A stretch of DNA of 64,000 nt, from assembly GCA_017398725.1 (NCBI GenBank), contig JAFQFA010000002.1, forward strand, positions 62,001 to 126,000, written 5' to 3'. Numbering within the stretch: the first letter of the stretch is position 1; every line of letters begins with the position of its first letter. The notes under the pieces were generated by a model. That model ran no database searches. It was not told the origin of the DNA and saw only the letters and a program-made list of their open reading frames with translations. The position numbers and the translations under genes were made by a program. The stretch is from Oscillospiraceae bacterium. GTDB lineage: Bacteria > Bacillota > Clostridia > Oscillospirales > Oscillospiraceae. Shown in pieces: positions 33,254 through 41,870 of this stretch.

Positions 33254-34126
33254 ATGTCTATTGATCGACTGCAGGAGCGAATCCGCAAACTAAAGAACCC
33301 GACTGTTGTAGAATTTGATTTGCTGCAGGAGCATATTCCTGCTATGTTTTTGGAGCAGGAGTCCTTCTTTTCCGGCGCGTTTGAGCGTTACAGCAAGGTG
33401 CTGCTGGATGCCTTGAAGGATGCTGTGCCGGCTGTTCGTTTCAGTATGAATCAGGCGTCGGTTTACGGCCCGGAAGGGCTGATGGCGCTGCGGGAGCTTC
33501 TCCGGTATGCCACTGAGCTTGGCTACTATGTGATTCTGGATGGACCGGCTGCATTTAGTGCCCGGGATGGGGAGCGCACGGCGGATCTTCTTTTGGATGG
33601 CAGCTGGAAATTTGATGCGCTGGCTGTGACTGCTTATATCGGCTCTGATGCCATCCGTCCTTGCTTTGAAAAACTGAAAGACTCTGATAAAGCACTCTTT
33701 GTGCTTACCAGATCGGCCAATCGGTCCTGTCAGGAGATTCAGGATCTTTTAACCGGTTCGCGTCTTGTGTATCAAGCTATGGCAGATGTTGTAAACCGGT
33801 TTGCACAGGGAGGAACAGGTCGCAGCGGCTACGGTGCCGTTGCAGCCATTGCGCCTGCCAACGCTCCTAAAACCTTGGCGATTCTACGGGAAAAATACAA
33901 GTACCAGTTTCTTTTGGTTGAGGGCTACGACGCACCCAGTGCCAATGCAAAGAATTGCGCGAATGCTTTTGATCGTCTTGGTCACGGCGCTTGTGTGTGC
34001 GCCGGTACATCCATAACCGCCGCATGGCAGGAAGACCCATGGACACAGGCAGATTACAGGGAGGCTGCGCTGGAAGCTGCTATGCGCATGAAGAAGAATT
34101 TGCTGCGGTATGTGACGGTTTTGTAA
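33254..34126 (+). CDS. Orotidine-5'-phosphate decarboxylase homologue lacking the catalytic residues
   Basis: 290 residues, the size of type-2 PyrF, and alignable by eye from start (NPTVVEFD) to end. The Lys in the family's AVKPQ region is Arg62 (AVRFS). The catalytic Asp-x-Lys-x-x-Asp motif reads DGPAAF (96-101), so the lysine and second aspartate are gone. The phosphate-binding SSRG motif reads AGTS. Yet IGSDAIRP and EIQDL, typical of the fold, remain. It probably does not decarboxylate OMP; a binding or new role is inferred. GTG at 33245 lies in the RBS, so the ATG at 33254 is used. No other pyr genes are near. Confidence 0.8.
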   Translation: MSIDRLQERIRKLKNPTVVEFDLLQEHIPAMFLEQESFFSGAFERYSKVLLDALKDAVPAVRFSMNQASVYGPEGLMALRELLRYATELGYYVILDGPAAFSARDGERTADLLLDGSWKFDALAVTAYIGSDAIRPCFEKLKDSDKALFVLTRSANRSCQEIQDLLTGSRLVYQAMADVVNRFAQGGTGRSGYGAVAAIAPANAPKTLAILREKYKYQFLLVEGYDAPSANAKNCANAFDRLGHGACVCAGTSITAAWQEDPWTQADYREAALEAAMRMKKNLLRYVTVL

Positions 34127-34156
34127 ATATAGGATCATTGAAAGATGAACATATGT

Positions 34157-34183
34157 ACCGGGCAGGAAACTGCCCGGTTTTTA
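34157..34183 (+). terminator. Terminator after the OMP decarboxylase-like gene
   Basis: ACCGGGCAG GAAA CTGCCCGGT then TTTTTATTT. Its tail overlaps the stop codon of the convergent lipoprotein gene. Confidence 0.9.
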
Positions 34184-34501
34184 TTTCATGCCGTTTGTTC
34201 CGCCAATGCCGTTCATGCCGCCAATGCCGTTCATGCCGCCCATGCCGTTCGTACCGCCCATATCGGTCCGGTTGCGACTGTCACCGGTTGTGCCTGTGGT
34301 GTCGGTAGGATCGGTTGCGTAAGGATCCACATCGGGATCGGGAATGTTGGTTTCCAGCGTAGGCATCATGGTGCTGGGAGTTGTGCTGGGAGTGGCGGGT
34401 CTGGTGCTGGGAGTCGTAGCCGGTGCGCTGTTGCTGCAGCCGCATGCGGCACAGGCCATACATACAACAAGTGCCGCACAAAATGCAAATAACTTTTTCA
34501 T
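34181..34501 (-). CDS. Small lipoprotein with Pro/Thr linker and Gly-Met-Asn repeats
   Basis: 106 residues. The signal peptide ends in a Cys-rich stretch (ACAACGC), giving a likely lipobox cysteine near residue 20. A Pro/Thr/Ser-rich linker (about 24-47) follows, then an acidic part, then four six-residue repeats of the form GG(M/T)NG(I/M) up to the last residue. Such a tail is flexible and has methionines evenly spaced; metal (copper) binding is possible but not shown. RBS GGAGG; no family recognised. Confidence 0.75.
   Translation of the reverse strand: MKKLFAFCAALVVCMACAACGCSNSAPATTPSTRPATPSTTPSTMMPTLETNIPDPDVDPYATDPTDTTGTTGDSRNRTDMGGTNGMGGMNGIGGMNGIGGTNGMK
34187..34258 (-). repeat. Four 18-bp in-frame tandem repeats
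   Basis: Four units encode GGTNGM, GGMNGI, GGMNGI and GGTNGM at the C-terminus of the lipoprotein. The two middle units are nearly identical in DNA, pointing to recent expansion by slippage. Confidence 0.85.
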
Positions 34502-34600
34502 AATTACCTCCAAAATTGATGATTCCGGCATTAGTTTTACCGAACTTTTCAGGATTACACAGGGAAAATAAGTATTTTTCCGACATTTTAAAAAATGTCA

Positions 34601-34629
34601 TTGCTATTTTTGCATCAGTGCAGTATAAT
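34601..34629 (+). promoter_or_regulatory. Promoter of the ferredoxin gene
   Basis: TTGCTA (34601-34606), 17-bp spacer, TATAAT (34624-34629). Confidence 0.8.
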
Positions 34630-34669
34630 GTTTGATAGCAAATATTGGAGAAAGGGGATTTATATCCTT

Positions 34670-35056
34670 ATGAAAAAGCTTTCCGTCAAAAAGAATGTGG
34701 AATGTATGGCCTGCTTGGAGTGCGTTCGTGCCTGTTCCACTGCATTCTTCAAAGAATTCAATGAAGACCTGTCTTGCATTAAGATCGTTGCCAAGGGTGC
34801 CGGTGCGAAACCCATGACCTGTATCCAGTGCGGTAAGTGCGAAAAGGTTTGCGAAGCCGGCGCCATCACCCAGAATCCCAAGACCGGTGTGTACATGATC
34901 AATAAGAAGCTGTGTACCTCTTGTGGCAAGTGCGTTGAGATTTGCCCCATGAAGGTTATGGTCCAGCCTGCGGAAGGTCCTACCGCAAAGTGCATCGCCT
35001 GCGGTATTTGCGTCAAGGCTTGCCCCATGGAAGTTCTGGAAATCGTAGAAAAGTAA
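34670..35056 (+). CDS. Polyferredoxin with four [4Fe-4S] motifs
   Basis: 128 residues holding four C-x2-C-x2-C-x3-C motifs: CMACLECVRAC, CIQCGKCEKVC, CTSCGKCVEIC and CIACGICVKAC. Each motif's last cysteine is usually shared with the partner motif, so four cubane clusters are likely. The protein resembles the electron-transfer subunits (HycB/CooF/HydN type) of anaerobic oxidoreductases. No oxidoreductase gene is adjacent: it has its own promoter and terminator, so its partner must be encoded elsewhere. The RBS (GAGAAAGGGG) is 11 bases from the ATG. Confidence 0.9.
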   Translation: MKKLSVKKNVECMACLECVRACSTAFFKEFNEDLSCIKIVAKGAGAKPMTCIQCGKCEKVCEAGAITQNPKTGVYMINKKLCTSCGKCVEICPMKVMVQPAEGPTAKCIACGICVKACPMEVLEIVEK

Positions 35057-35067
35057 TGCATACATAT

Positions 35068-35103
35068 AATCGGCCGGAAGAATGATCTTCCGGCCGATTT
35101 TTT
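35068..35103 (+). terminator. Terminator of the ferredoxin gene
   Basis: AATCGGCCGGAAGA and TCTTCCGGCCGATT form a long stem followed by TTTTTT. Confidence 0.92.
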
Positions 35104-35135
35104 GTGAAAAATCAAAGATTTTTCCCATGTTATAT

Positions 35136-35164
35136 TTGCATATCGCAGATAAATATGCTATACT
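35136..35164 (+). promoter_or_regulatory. Promoter of murB-whiA-dnaE
   Basis: TTGCAT (35136-35141), 17-bp spacer ending in TGC, TATACT (35159-35164). Confidence 0.85.
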
Positions 35165-35192
35165 GTACACATTCATACACCCGGAGGCGTTT

Positions 35193-36104
35193 ATGATTGA
35201 ATTAACTGATTTTCAGCGGGATATTTCCGCAAGATTTGAACAGGTAGAGTTCCGTTTTGGGGAGCCGATGGCGAAGCATACATCCTTTAAAATCGGCGGT
35301 GGTGCTGCAGTGATGGCTTTCCCCAAAAGTGCTGAGGAACTGTCCTGCCTGCTGGCTTTTTGCAAAGATAAAAAGATTACTCCCCGGATCTTGGGCGCGG
35401 GCACCAATGTGTTGGCCCCGGATGAGGGCTTGGATGGCGTGGTGATCTGCCTGAAAGATTGCTTGGATGGCATCACATTGCTGCCGGATAACTGTTTGCG
35501 TGTGGCTGCCGGTGTTACTATGACAAGAGCCGCTGTATATGCCGCCAATCATGGCTTAGCGGGTCTGGAATTTGCTCACGGAATCCCCGGTACAGTGGGT
35601 GGCGGTGTTTATATGAATGCCGGCGCTTACGGCGGTGAGATCTGCATGGTATGTAAGGGTGTAGATGTCATGGACTTTGATGGTAATCTGCACAGGTTTA
35701 GCGGTGAGGAAATGGGCTTTTCCTACCGTCACAGCCGTCTGGAGGAGGAAGGGGGCATTGTGGTCAGTGCGGATTTTCTCCTGACGCCGGATGACCCGGA
35801 ACAGATTCGCGCAAGGATGCAGGACCTTATGACACGGCGCAAAACATCCCAGCCGTTGGATCTTCCCTCTGCCGGTTCGGCCTTTAAACGGCCGGTTGGC
35901 GGCTATGCAGCGGCACTGATTGATCAGTCTGGGCTGAAAGGCTACCGAATCGGTGATGCGGCGGTGTCTGAAAAGCATGCGGGTTTCGTTGTTAATTTGA
36001 AGGAAGCCACCGCAAAGGATGTCCGGGCGCTTCTTGCGTCGGTTTCTGATATTGTATTTAATAAGACCGGCATCCGTCTGGAACCGGAAGTTCGTATTTG
36101 GTAA
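35193..36104 (+). CDS. murB: UDP-N-acetylenolpyruvoylglucosamine reductase
   Basis: 303 residues. It makes UDP-N-acetylmuramate, using NADPH and FAD, in the cytosolic part of peptidoglycan synthesis. Typical motifs are HTSFKIGGGA near residue 28-37, ILGAGTNVLAPD, GIPGTVGGGVYMNAGAYG in the FAD domain and a C-terminal GSAFKRP with the active serine region. ATG at 35193, after GGAGGCG; an upstream extension would cover the promoter. whiA follows 15 bases on. Confidence 0.97.
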   Translation: MIELTDFQRDISARFEQVEFRFGEPMAKHTSFKIGGGAAVMAFPKSAEELSCLLAFCKDKKITPRILGAGTNVLAPDEGLDGVVICLKDCLDGITLLPDNCLRVAAGVTMTRAAVYAANHGLAGLEFAHGIPGTVGGGVYMNAGAYGGEICMVCKGVDVMDFDGNLHRFSGEEMGFSYRHSRLEEEGGIVVSADFLLTPDDPEQIRARMQDLMTRRKTSQPLDLPSAGSAFKRPVGGYAAALIDQSGLKGYRIGDAAVSEKHAGFVVNLKEATAKDVRALLASVSDIVFNKTGIRLEPEVRIW

Positions 36105-36119
36105 GAAAGGAGGGCGTAT

Positions 36120-37034
36120 ATGGCTGCCTCATTTTCCGGAAATACGAAGGCTGAGGTTTGCCGCAGCCTTCCACAGAAACATTGCTGCGCCTTGGCGCAG
36201 AGCTTTGGCATATTGCTTTTTGCCAATAGCTTTACAGACGAAAACATCCGTATTATAACGGAGAGTCGGGAATTTGGTCAGATGCTGCCAAAGTTGTTTA
36301 AGAAAGCGTTTAATGCGACCTTTGACAGCCTTCCGGATATGGATGCCCCCGGGAAATTGAATTTCCAAATGAACGATCCGGAAAAAATCCATTTGATTAT
36401 GGATGCCTGTGGCTTTGATCCGAAGGATACACTGTCTTTGCATATCAATCTCCCCCTTGTGGAGGAAGATTGCTGTAAATGCGCGTTCCTCAAGGGCGCC
36501 TTTTTGGCGGGGGGTTCTGTGACGGACCCGGTAAAAGGTTACCATCTGGAATTTTCTACAACCCATCAAAGTGTTGCCCGGGAAGGGTATGCGCTGATGC
36601 AAGAGGTGCTGCCGTTTGTGCCGAAAATGGCATCCAGAGGCGGCTCCAGCGTTCTTTATTTAAAGCAGAGCGATATGATCAGCGATCTTTTAACATATTT
36701 GGGTGCGCCTGTTGGTGCGATGGCCATTATGGAGGCACGGCTGGAAAAAGAATTGAACAACAAAGTCAACCGCCGATGCAACTGTGATGATGCCAACACT
36801 TCCAAGGTCGTGGAAGCGGCGCAGGAACAGCTAAGTGCCATTCGGATTCTTCGGAATCGGACCATGGTGGAGCATCTGCCGGAAAAATTGCGGCAAGCTG
36901 CCGTCGCCCGGGAGGAAAACCCGGAAGCATCCTTAACAGAATTGGCAGCTATGATGGAGCCGCCGATCACAAAACCTGCCATGAATCACCGTTTGAAAAA
37001 GCTGGTACAACTTGCAAAGGAGGCGCAAACATGA
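36120..37034 (+). CDS. whiA: DNA-binding protein WhiA
   Basis: 304 residues. It combines a degenerate LAGLIDADG-like N-terminal domain (FLKGAFLAGGSVTDP near 122-136) with a C-terminal helix-turn-helix that ends in PITKPAMNHRLKKL. In Firmicutes it influences cell division and chromosome segregation. The usual neighbours rapZ and yvcK are absent here; instead it stands between murB and dnaE. AAGGAGGG precedes the ATG. Its stop overlaps the dnaE start (ATGA). Confidence 0.95.
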   Translation: MAASFSGNTKAEVCRSLPQKHCCALAQSFGILLFANSFTDENIRIITESREFGQMLPKLFKKAFNATFDSLPDMDAPGKLNFQMNDPEKIHLIMDACGFDPKDTLSLHINLPLVEEDCCKCAFLKGAFLAGGSVTDPVKGYHLEFSTTHQSVAREGYALMQEVLPFVPKMASRGGSSVLYLKQSDMISDLLTYLGAPVGAMAIMEARLEKELNNKVNRRCNCDDANTSKVVEAAQEQLSAIRILRNRTMVEHLPEKLRQAAVAREENPEASLTELAAMMEPPITKPAMNHRLKKLVQLAKEAQT

Positions 37035-40000
37035 GCTTTGTACACTTACATGTCCACTCGGAATATAGCCTTCTGGATGGTGCGTGCCGTATCAGCGGTA
37101 TGATGGACCGGGTCAAAGAATTAGGTCAAAACGCCATTGCGCTGACCGATCACGGCGTGATGTACGGTTGTATCGACTTTTATAAGGCTGCCAAAGCTGC
37201 CGGGGTGAAACCGATTATTGGCTGCGAGGTCTATGTTGCCCGGCGTGGCATGGAGGACCGTGTCCATGGCATTGACAACGAATCCTATCATTTGGTCTTG
37301 CTTTGCGAAAACAGAAAGGGCTATGAAAATCTTTGCTTGCTGGTTTCCGAAGCGTTTTGCCGGGGGTTTTATGGCAAGCCGAGAGTGGATCTGGCGCTTC
37401 TGAAAAAGCACAGTGAGGGCTTGATCGCCTTGTCTGCCTGCTTGGCAGGCGTGATTCCTCAGAGCCTCCTGCAAGAGGATTATGAAGCAGCTTTGCGCCA
37501 CGCAAAGGAGCTTTCTGATATTTTTGGACCGGAACGGTTCTATCTGGAACTGCAGGACCATGGCATCGAGGAACAGAAGGCGGTCAATCAGGGTGTGATG
37601 CGCTTGGCCCGGGAAACGGGGCTGCCTTTGGTAGTCACCAATGACGCCCACTATCTGCGGCGGGAAGATGCGAAAATGCAGGATGTGCTGCTGTGCATTC
37701 AAACCGGCAAGACCGTTGACGATCCCAACCGTATGAAATTCCAGACAGAGGAATTCTACTTAAAGAGCGAGGAGGAACTGCGGCAGCTGTTCCCCAATTG
37801 CGAAGAAGCCTTTGAAAACACCCAAAAGATTGCCGATATGTGCAATGTGGAATTTGTTTTCAATGAATACCACTTACCTTCCTTCCCGGTACCGGAGGGG
37901 TATACCAATGAAGAATACTTCCGTAAGCTTTGCATGGATGGCTTCCGGGAACGGTATCCGGATCCCCCTGAAAGTTATTTACAGCGGCTGGAATACGAAA
38001 TCGGTGTGATCAGCCGTATGGGCTATACCAACTATTACCTGATTGTTTGGGATTTTATCCGGTTTGCCAAAGAATCGGGAATTCCGGTTGGCCCCGGCCG
38101 TGGTTCCGGTGCGGCATCCATTGTAGCTTACTGTATGCATATCACGGAAGTAGATCCCATGCAGTATGCCTTGATCTTTGAGCGATTCTTGAACCCGGAG
38201 CGGGTGAGTATGCCGGATTTCGATACAGACTTCTGTCAGGAGCGCCGAGGCGAGGTAATTGAATATGTTACCCGTAAATACGGTGCTGACCATGTGGCGC
38301 AGATTGCTACATTCGGTACCATGGCAGCCCGTGGCGCGATCCGTGATGTGGGCCGTGCACTGAATTTCACCTACGCGGAAACGGATGTAGTTGCAAAACA
38401 GGTGCCCAGTACACCTCACATTACCTTGAAGGAGGCACTGGAGGCATCTCCGAAACTGAAGGAGATGTATGAAACAGACGAGCGGGTGCGCCTGCTGATC
38501 GACACCGCCCGAAGCTTGGAAGGTATGCCTCGTAATACTTCCACCCATGCAGCCGGCGTGGTGATCACAGCGGATCCGGTTTGCAGCTATGTGCCGCTGT
38601 CCCGCAATGACGATACCATCGTTACCCAGTACACCATGACCACCATTGAGGAATTGGGCCTTTTGAAGATGGACTTTCTGGGACTGCGGAACTTGACGGT
38701 GATCAAGGATGCGCAGGAGCAGGTCCGTTTGCTGAATCCTGATTTCTCGATGGACAAGATCCCGGATAATGACCCGCAGACCTTTGCAATGCTTGCTGAT
38801 GGCAGAACACAGGGTGTGTTCCAAATGGAATCTGCAGGCATGACCGGCGTTTGCGTGGATATGAAGCCCACTTCCATTGAAGATATTACGGCAATTGTGG
38901 CACTGTACCGGCCCGGTCCTATGGAATCTATCCCCAAATTTGTAGCCAATAAGCTGGATCCCAAGAAGGTGACCTATAAAACGCCGCTTTTGGAGCCTAT
39001 TTTGCGTGTCACTTACGGATGCATCGTTTATCAGGAGCAGGTCATCGAGATCTTCCGCTCCTTGGGCGGTTATACCATGGGTCAGGCGGATAATATCCGG
39101 CGCGCAATCTCTAAAAAGAAGATGAAGGTCATCGAGGAAGAACGGAAAGTCTTTGTTTACGGTGACCAAAAGCAGGGGATTCCCGGCGCAATTTCTAAGG
39201 GCGTCAGCGAACAAGTGGCCCAATCTATTTATGACGAGATCGTTGATTTTGCAAACTATGCATTTAACAAGGCGCATGCTGTTTGTTATGCTGTGGTTGC
39301 CTATCAGACAGCGTACCTCAAATGCCACTATCCCCGGCAATATATGGCAGCGCTGATGACATCGGTGCTGGATTCTGCGGCGAAGATATCCACTTACATT
39401 GCAGAATGTAAGGATATGGGCATTGCGGTATTGCCTCCGGACATCAATCATTCGGTGGACAATTTCAGTGTTGAGGGTGAATCGATCCGATTTGGATTGG
39501 GCGCTGTTAAAAATGTCGGAAGAGGATTGATCCGCAGCATGGTTGCCAAGCGGCAGGAGGGGGGGCCTTTCCGGAGCTTGGAGGACTTCATCCAGAGAAT
39601 GGGTGAAGGAGAGCTGAATAAGCGTGCCGTGGAAAACTTTATCAAATGTGGTGCAATGGATTGCTTCGGTTACCACAGAAGCGAGCTTTTGGCAGTTTAT
39701 GACAGCATGATGGATTCCATCGCCAGTTCCAGAAAGAAAAATCTGGACGGTCAGATGGGCATGTTTGCCATGCTTCAGGATGATGAGCCCTCTGTACAGA
39801 TCCCGATTCCGAAGCTTCAGGAACTGAAAAAAGCAGATTTAATGCTCATGGAAAAGGAAACCACCGGCATCTACCTTTCCGGGCACCCGATGGATGACTA
39901 CCGTCACCTGTTGAAAAACACGCGGGTCGTATCCATCGCCCGGCTTTCTGAGGAAGGCGGTAGTTTTCAGGATGATCAAATCGTCAGCGTTGCCGGTGTT

Positions 40001-40486
40001 GTGCAGTCTGTTAAGATGAAGACAACCCGAAATAATTCCATGATGGCCTACATCACCTTAGAAGATGATACGGCAGCGATGGAGTTGATTGCTTTTTCCA
40101 ATGTCCTGAAAGAGTATGGCAATTACCTCGGAGAGAATATGCCGGTTGTCATTGTAGGTCGCCTTTCTTTGCGGGATGATAAAGAACCGCAAATCGTGAT
40201 CAATCGAGCAAGACCAATGTCAGATTACGCGCAGGCGCAGCCAGCGGAGGATATCACGCAAGCGGCGCAAAAGCCTGTTGGGACTTTATACCTGCGGCTT
40301 CCCAGTGAGGAAGGAACGTTGTTTACCAAGATCCGCGGGATCTTGAATATGTTCCCTGGGCAGAGTCAGGCGGTTGTGTATTTTGCGGATACAAAAGTTC
40401 GTAAAGGTACGAAATGCGACTTGGATGTCAGAATGCTTCGGGAATTGGAATCTGTATTGGGCAGCGAGAATGTTGTGGTAAAATAG
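37031..40486 (+). CDS. dnaE: DNA polymerase III alpha subunit (DnaE)
   Basis: 1151 residues, the long DnaE1-like form. The PHP domain comes first (HLHVHSEYSLLDG). The C-family polymerase palm has the acidic motif PDFDTDF near residue 396-402. Tandem helix-hairpin-helix and a C-terminal OB-fold (VSVAGVVQSVKM) follow. It replicates DNA together with or beside PolC in Firmicutes. Overlap with whiA suggests translational coupling. No terminator was found before the next promoter at 40488. Confidence 0.97.
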   Translation: MSFVHLHVHSEYSLLDGACRISGMMDRVKELGQNAIALTDHGVMYGCIDFYKAAKAAGVKPIIGCEVYVARRGMEDRVHGIDNESYHLVLLCENRKGYENLCLLVSEAFCRGFYGKPRVDLALLKKHSEGLIALSACLAGVIPQSLLQEDYEAALRHAKELSDIFGPERFYLELQDHGIEEQKAVNQGVMRLARETGLPLVVTNDAHYLRREDAKMQDVLLCIQTGKTVDDPNRMKFQTEEFYLKSEEELRQLFPNCEEAFENTQKIADMCNVEFVFNEYHLPSFPVPEGYTNEEYFRKLCMDGFRERYPDPPESYLQRLEYEIGVISRMGYTNYYLIVWDFIRFAKESGIPVGPGRGSGAASIVAYCMHITEVDPMQYALIFERFLNPERVSMPDFDTDFCQERRGEVIEYVTRKYGADHVAQIATFGTMAARGAIRDVGRALNFTYAETDVVAKQVPSTPHITLKEALEASPKLKEMYETDERVRLLIDTARSLEGMPRNTSTHAAGVVITADPVCSYVPLSRNDDTIVTQYTMTTIEELGLLKMDFLGLRNLTVIKDAQEQVRLLNPDFSMDKIPDNDPQTFAMLADGRTQGVFQMESAGMTGVCVDMKPTSIEDITAIVALYRPGPMESIPKFVANKLDPKKVTYKTPLLEPILRVTYGCIVYQEQVIEIFRSLGGYTMGQADNIRRAISKKKMKVIEEERKVFVYGDQKQGIPGAISKGVSEQVAQSIYDEIVDFANYAFNKAHAVCYAVVAYQTAYLKCHYPRQYMAALMTSVLDSAAKISTYIAECKDMGIAVLPPDINHSVDNFSVEGESIRFGLGAVKNVGRGLIRSMVAKRQEGGPFRSLEDFIQRMGEGELNKRAVENFIKCGAMDCFGYHRSELLAVYDSMMDSIASSRKKNLDGQMGMFAMLQDDEPSVQIPIPKLQELKKADLMLMEKETTGIYLSGHPMDDYRHLLKNTRVVSIARLSEEGGSFQDDQIVSVAGVVQSVKMKTTRNNSMMAYITLEDDTAAMELIAFSNVLKEYGNYLGENMPVVIVGRLSLRDDKEPQIVINRARPMSDYAQAQPAEDITQAAQKPVGTLYLRLPSEEGTLFTKIRGILNMFPGQSQAVVYFADTKVRKGTKCDLDVRMLRELESVLGSENVVVK

Positions 40487-40487
40487 C

Positions 40488-40516
40488 TTCCATTTTTAAG
40501 GGAAATGTGTTATAGT
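40488..40516 (+). promoter_or_regulatory. Promoter of the lipoprotein/two-component/recA operon
   Basis: TTCCAT (40488-40493), 17-bp spacer, TATAGT (40511-40516). It overlaps the last bases of dnaE's stop region. I saw no LexA-type operator near it. Confidence 0.7.
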
Positions 40517-40536
40517 GAATCGAAGGGGGTGATGCC

Positions 40537-41859
40537 GTGAAAAAGAGAATCATATGCACTTGTGTGCTGCTTTTAGCGGCATTGCTCTTAGGTGCTTGTT
40601 CCATGATGACGGTGGATCAGATGTATCTGCTGCCCAAGCATTCCGATAGCTACAACCATCTGCAGTCTGCGATCGATGATGCTATGCATGGTTTGTCCTA
40701 TAGCGCACCGCTTACCGGCGAGAACCAGCAAAATGTGCAAATGGCGGATCTGGACGGCGATGGGGAAGAGGAGTATATTCTCTTTGCCAAGAGCACAGAA
40801 GAAAAGCCTTTGCGGATCTTGGTTTTCCGCATTGCGGACGGGCAGTGCAATTTGGTTTCTACGGTAGCTTGTAACGGCAGTGCATTTGATTTGGTTGAAT
40901 ACGCCAATATGGACGGCAGACCCGGTATGGAAATTGTGGTTGGCCGCCGTTTGAGCGATCAACTGGTTCGTTCTGTGTCTGTTTACACCATGGAAGATAA
41001 CGACATGCTGCAGATGGTTTCTGTGAATTACACCAAGATGCTCACGGTAGATCTGGACGGCAATCAGCAAAGCGAGCTGATGGTTATCCGCCCCGGTATA
41101 GCGGAGGGTGGCTTCGGTGTGGTGGAACTGTATGCCATGATGGGCGGCACCATGGGTCGCTATAATGAAGTGACCATGTCCCAGCCGGCGGACAAGCTGA
41201 AGCGCGTGATCGTTGGTGGTCTAAACGGCGGTGCAACAGCAGTTTTTACTGCTTGCACGGTGGATGATACAGCCATTATTACCGATATATTTACCTTGGT
41301 AGGAAATACCTTGACCAATGTGGCTGTTTCCAATGAGTCGGGAACCAGTATCCAAACCATGCGTAACTACTATGTGTATGCCGATGATCTGGACAACGAT
41401 GGCGTGGTTGAACTGCCGTCGCTGATCAATATGAAGCCGCTGGAAGGCAGACCCAATGAAGACCGCCACCACCTGATCCGTTGGTACGCCATGACTTCCA
41501 AGGGTGCCGAGGTGGACAAGCTCTATACCTTCCACAATTTTGTGGGCGGATGGTATGTGCAGCTGGACGGTCAATGGGCAACACGGATCACCGTAGAAAA
41601 CCAAGCAAATCAATATATTTTCCACTTATGGGATGAGTCCTATAAACGCACACGAAAGCTCTTTACCATCACGGCATTAACCGGACAGAACCGGGAGGAG
41701 CAGGCCCTTGCGGATGGCGGATTCGTGCTTCTGCGCACGGAATCAACCGCATATGTTGCGTCTATGGAGTCTGCGGCAAAAGATCTGAAGCTAACACAGG
41801 AAAACTTGATATTTAGCTTCCGTCTGATCCAGCAGGACTGGAAAACGGGAGAAACATAA
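40537..41859 (+). CDS. Lipoprotein with FG-GAP/VCBS-like repeats, upstream of a two-component system
   Basis: 440 residues from a GTG after AAGGGGGTGATG. A signal peptide ends in LLLGAC (Cys21). The mature part repeats short Asp-rich loops followed by a beta strand: DLDGDGEEEYILF near 69-81, DLDGNQQSELMV, and DLDNDGVVELPS. Such loops are typical of FG-GAP/VCBS propellers that can bind calcium. Twelve bases later the response regulator starts, so it may be a surface partner of that sensor system. This is inferred from operon position only. Confidence 0.83.
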   Translation: MKKRIICTCVLLLAALLLGACSMMTVDQMYLLPKHSDSYNHLQSAIDDAMHGLSYSAPLTGENQQNVQMADLDGDGEEEYILFAKSTEEKPLRILVFRIADGQCNLVSTVACNGSAFDLVEYANMDGRPGMEIVVGRRLSDQLVRSVSVYTMEDNDMLQMVSVNYTKMLTVDLDGNQQSELMVIRPGIAEGGFGVVELYAMMGGTMGRYNEVTMSQPADKLKRVIVGGLNGGATAVFTACTVDDTAIITDIFTLVGNTLTNVAVSNESGTSIQTMRNYYVYADDLDNDGVVELPSLINMKPLEGRPNEDRHHLIRWYAMTSKGAEVDKLYTFHNFVGGWYVQLDGQWATRITVENQANQYIFHLWDESYKRTRKLFTITALTGQNREEQALADGGFVLLRTESTAYVASMESAAKDLKLTQENLIFSFRLIQQDWKTGET

Positions 41860-41870
41860 AGAGGTTTATC

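Noticed and set aside
33254..34126. Functional pyrF
   Set aside because: The catalytic lysine and aspartates and the phosphate-binding arginine are absent, so I did not use the gene symbol.
34187..34258. CRISPR-like or intergenic repeat
   Set aside because: The 18-bp units are in frame within a lipoprotein gene and encode a regular hexapeptide.
37979..39676. 565-codon open frame on the minus strand
   Set aside because: Antisense to the polymerase core of dnaE, whose motifs are clear. The translation is rich in His, Cys and Arg, as expected for a shadow frame.
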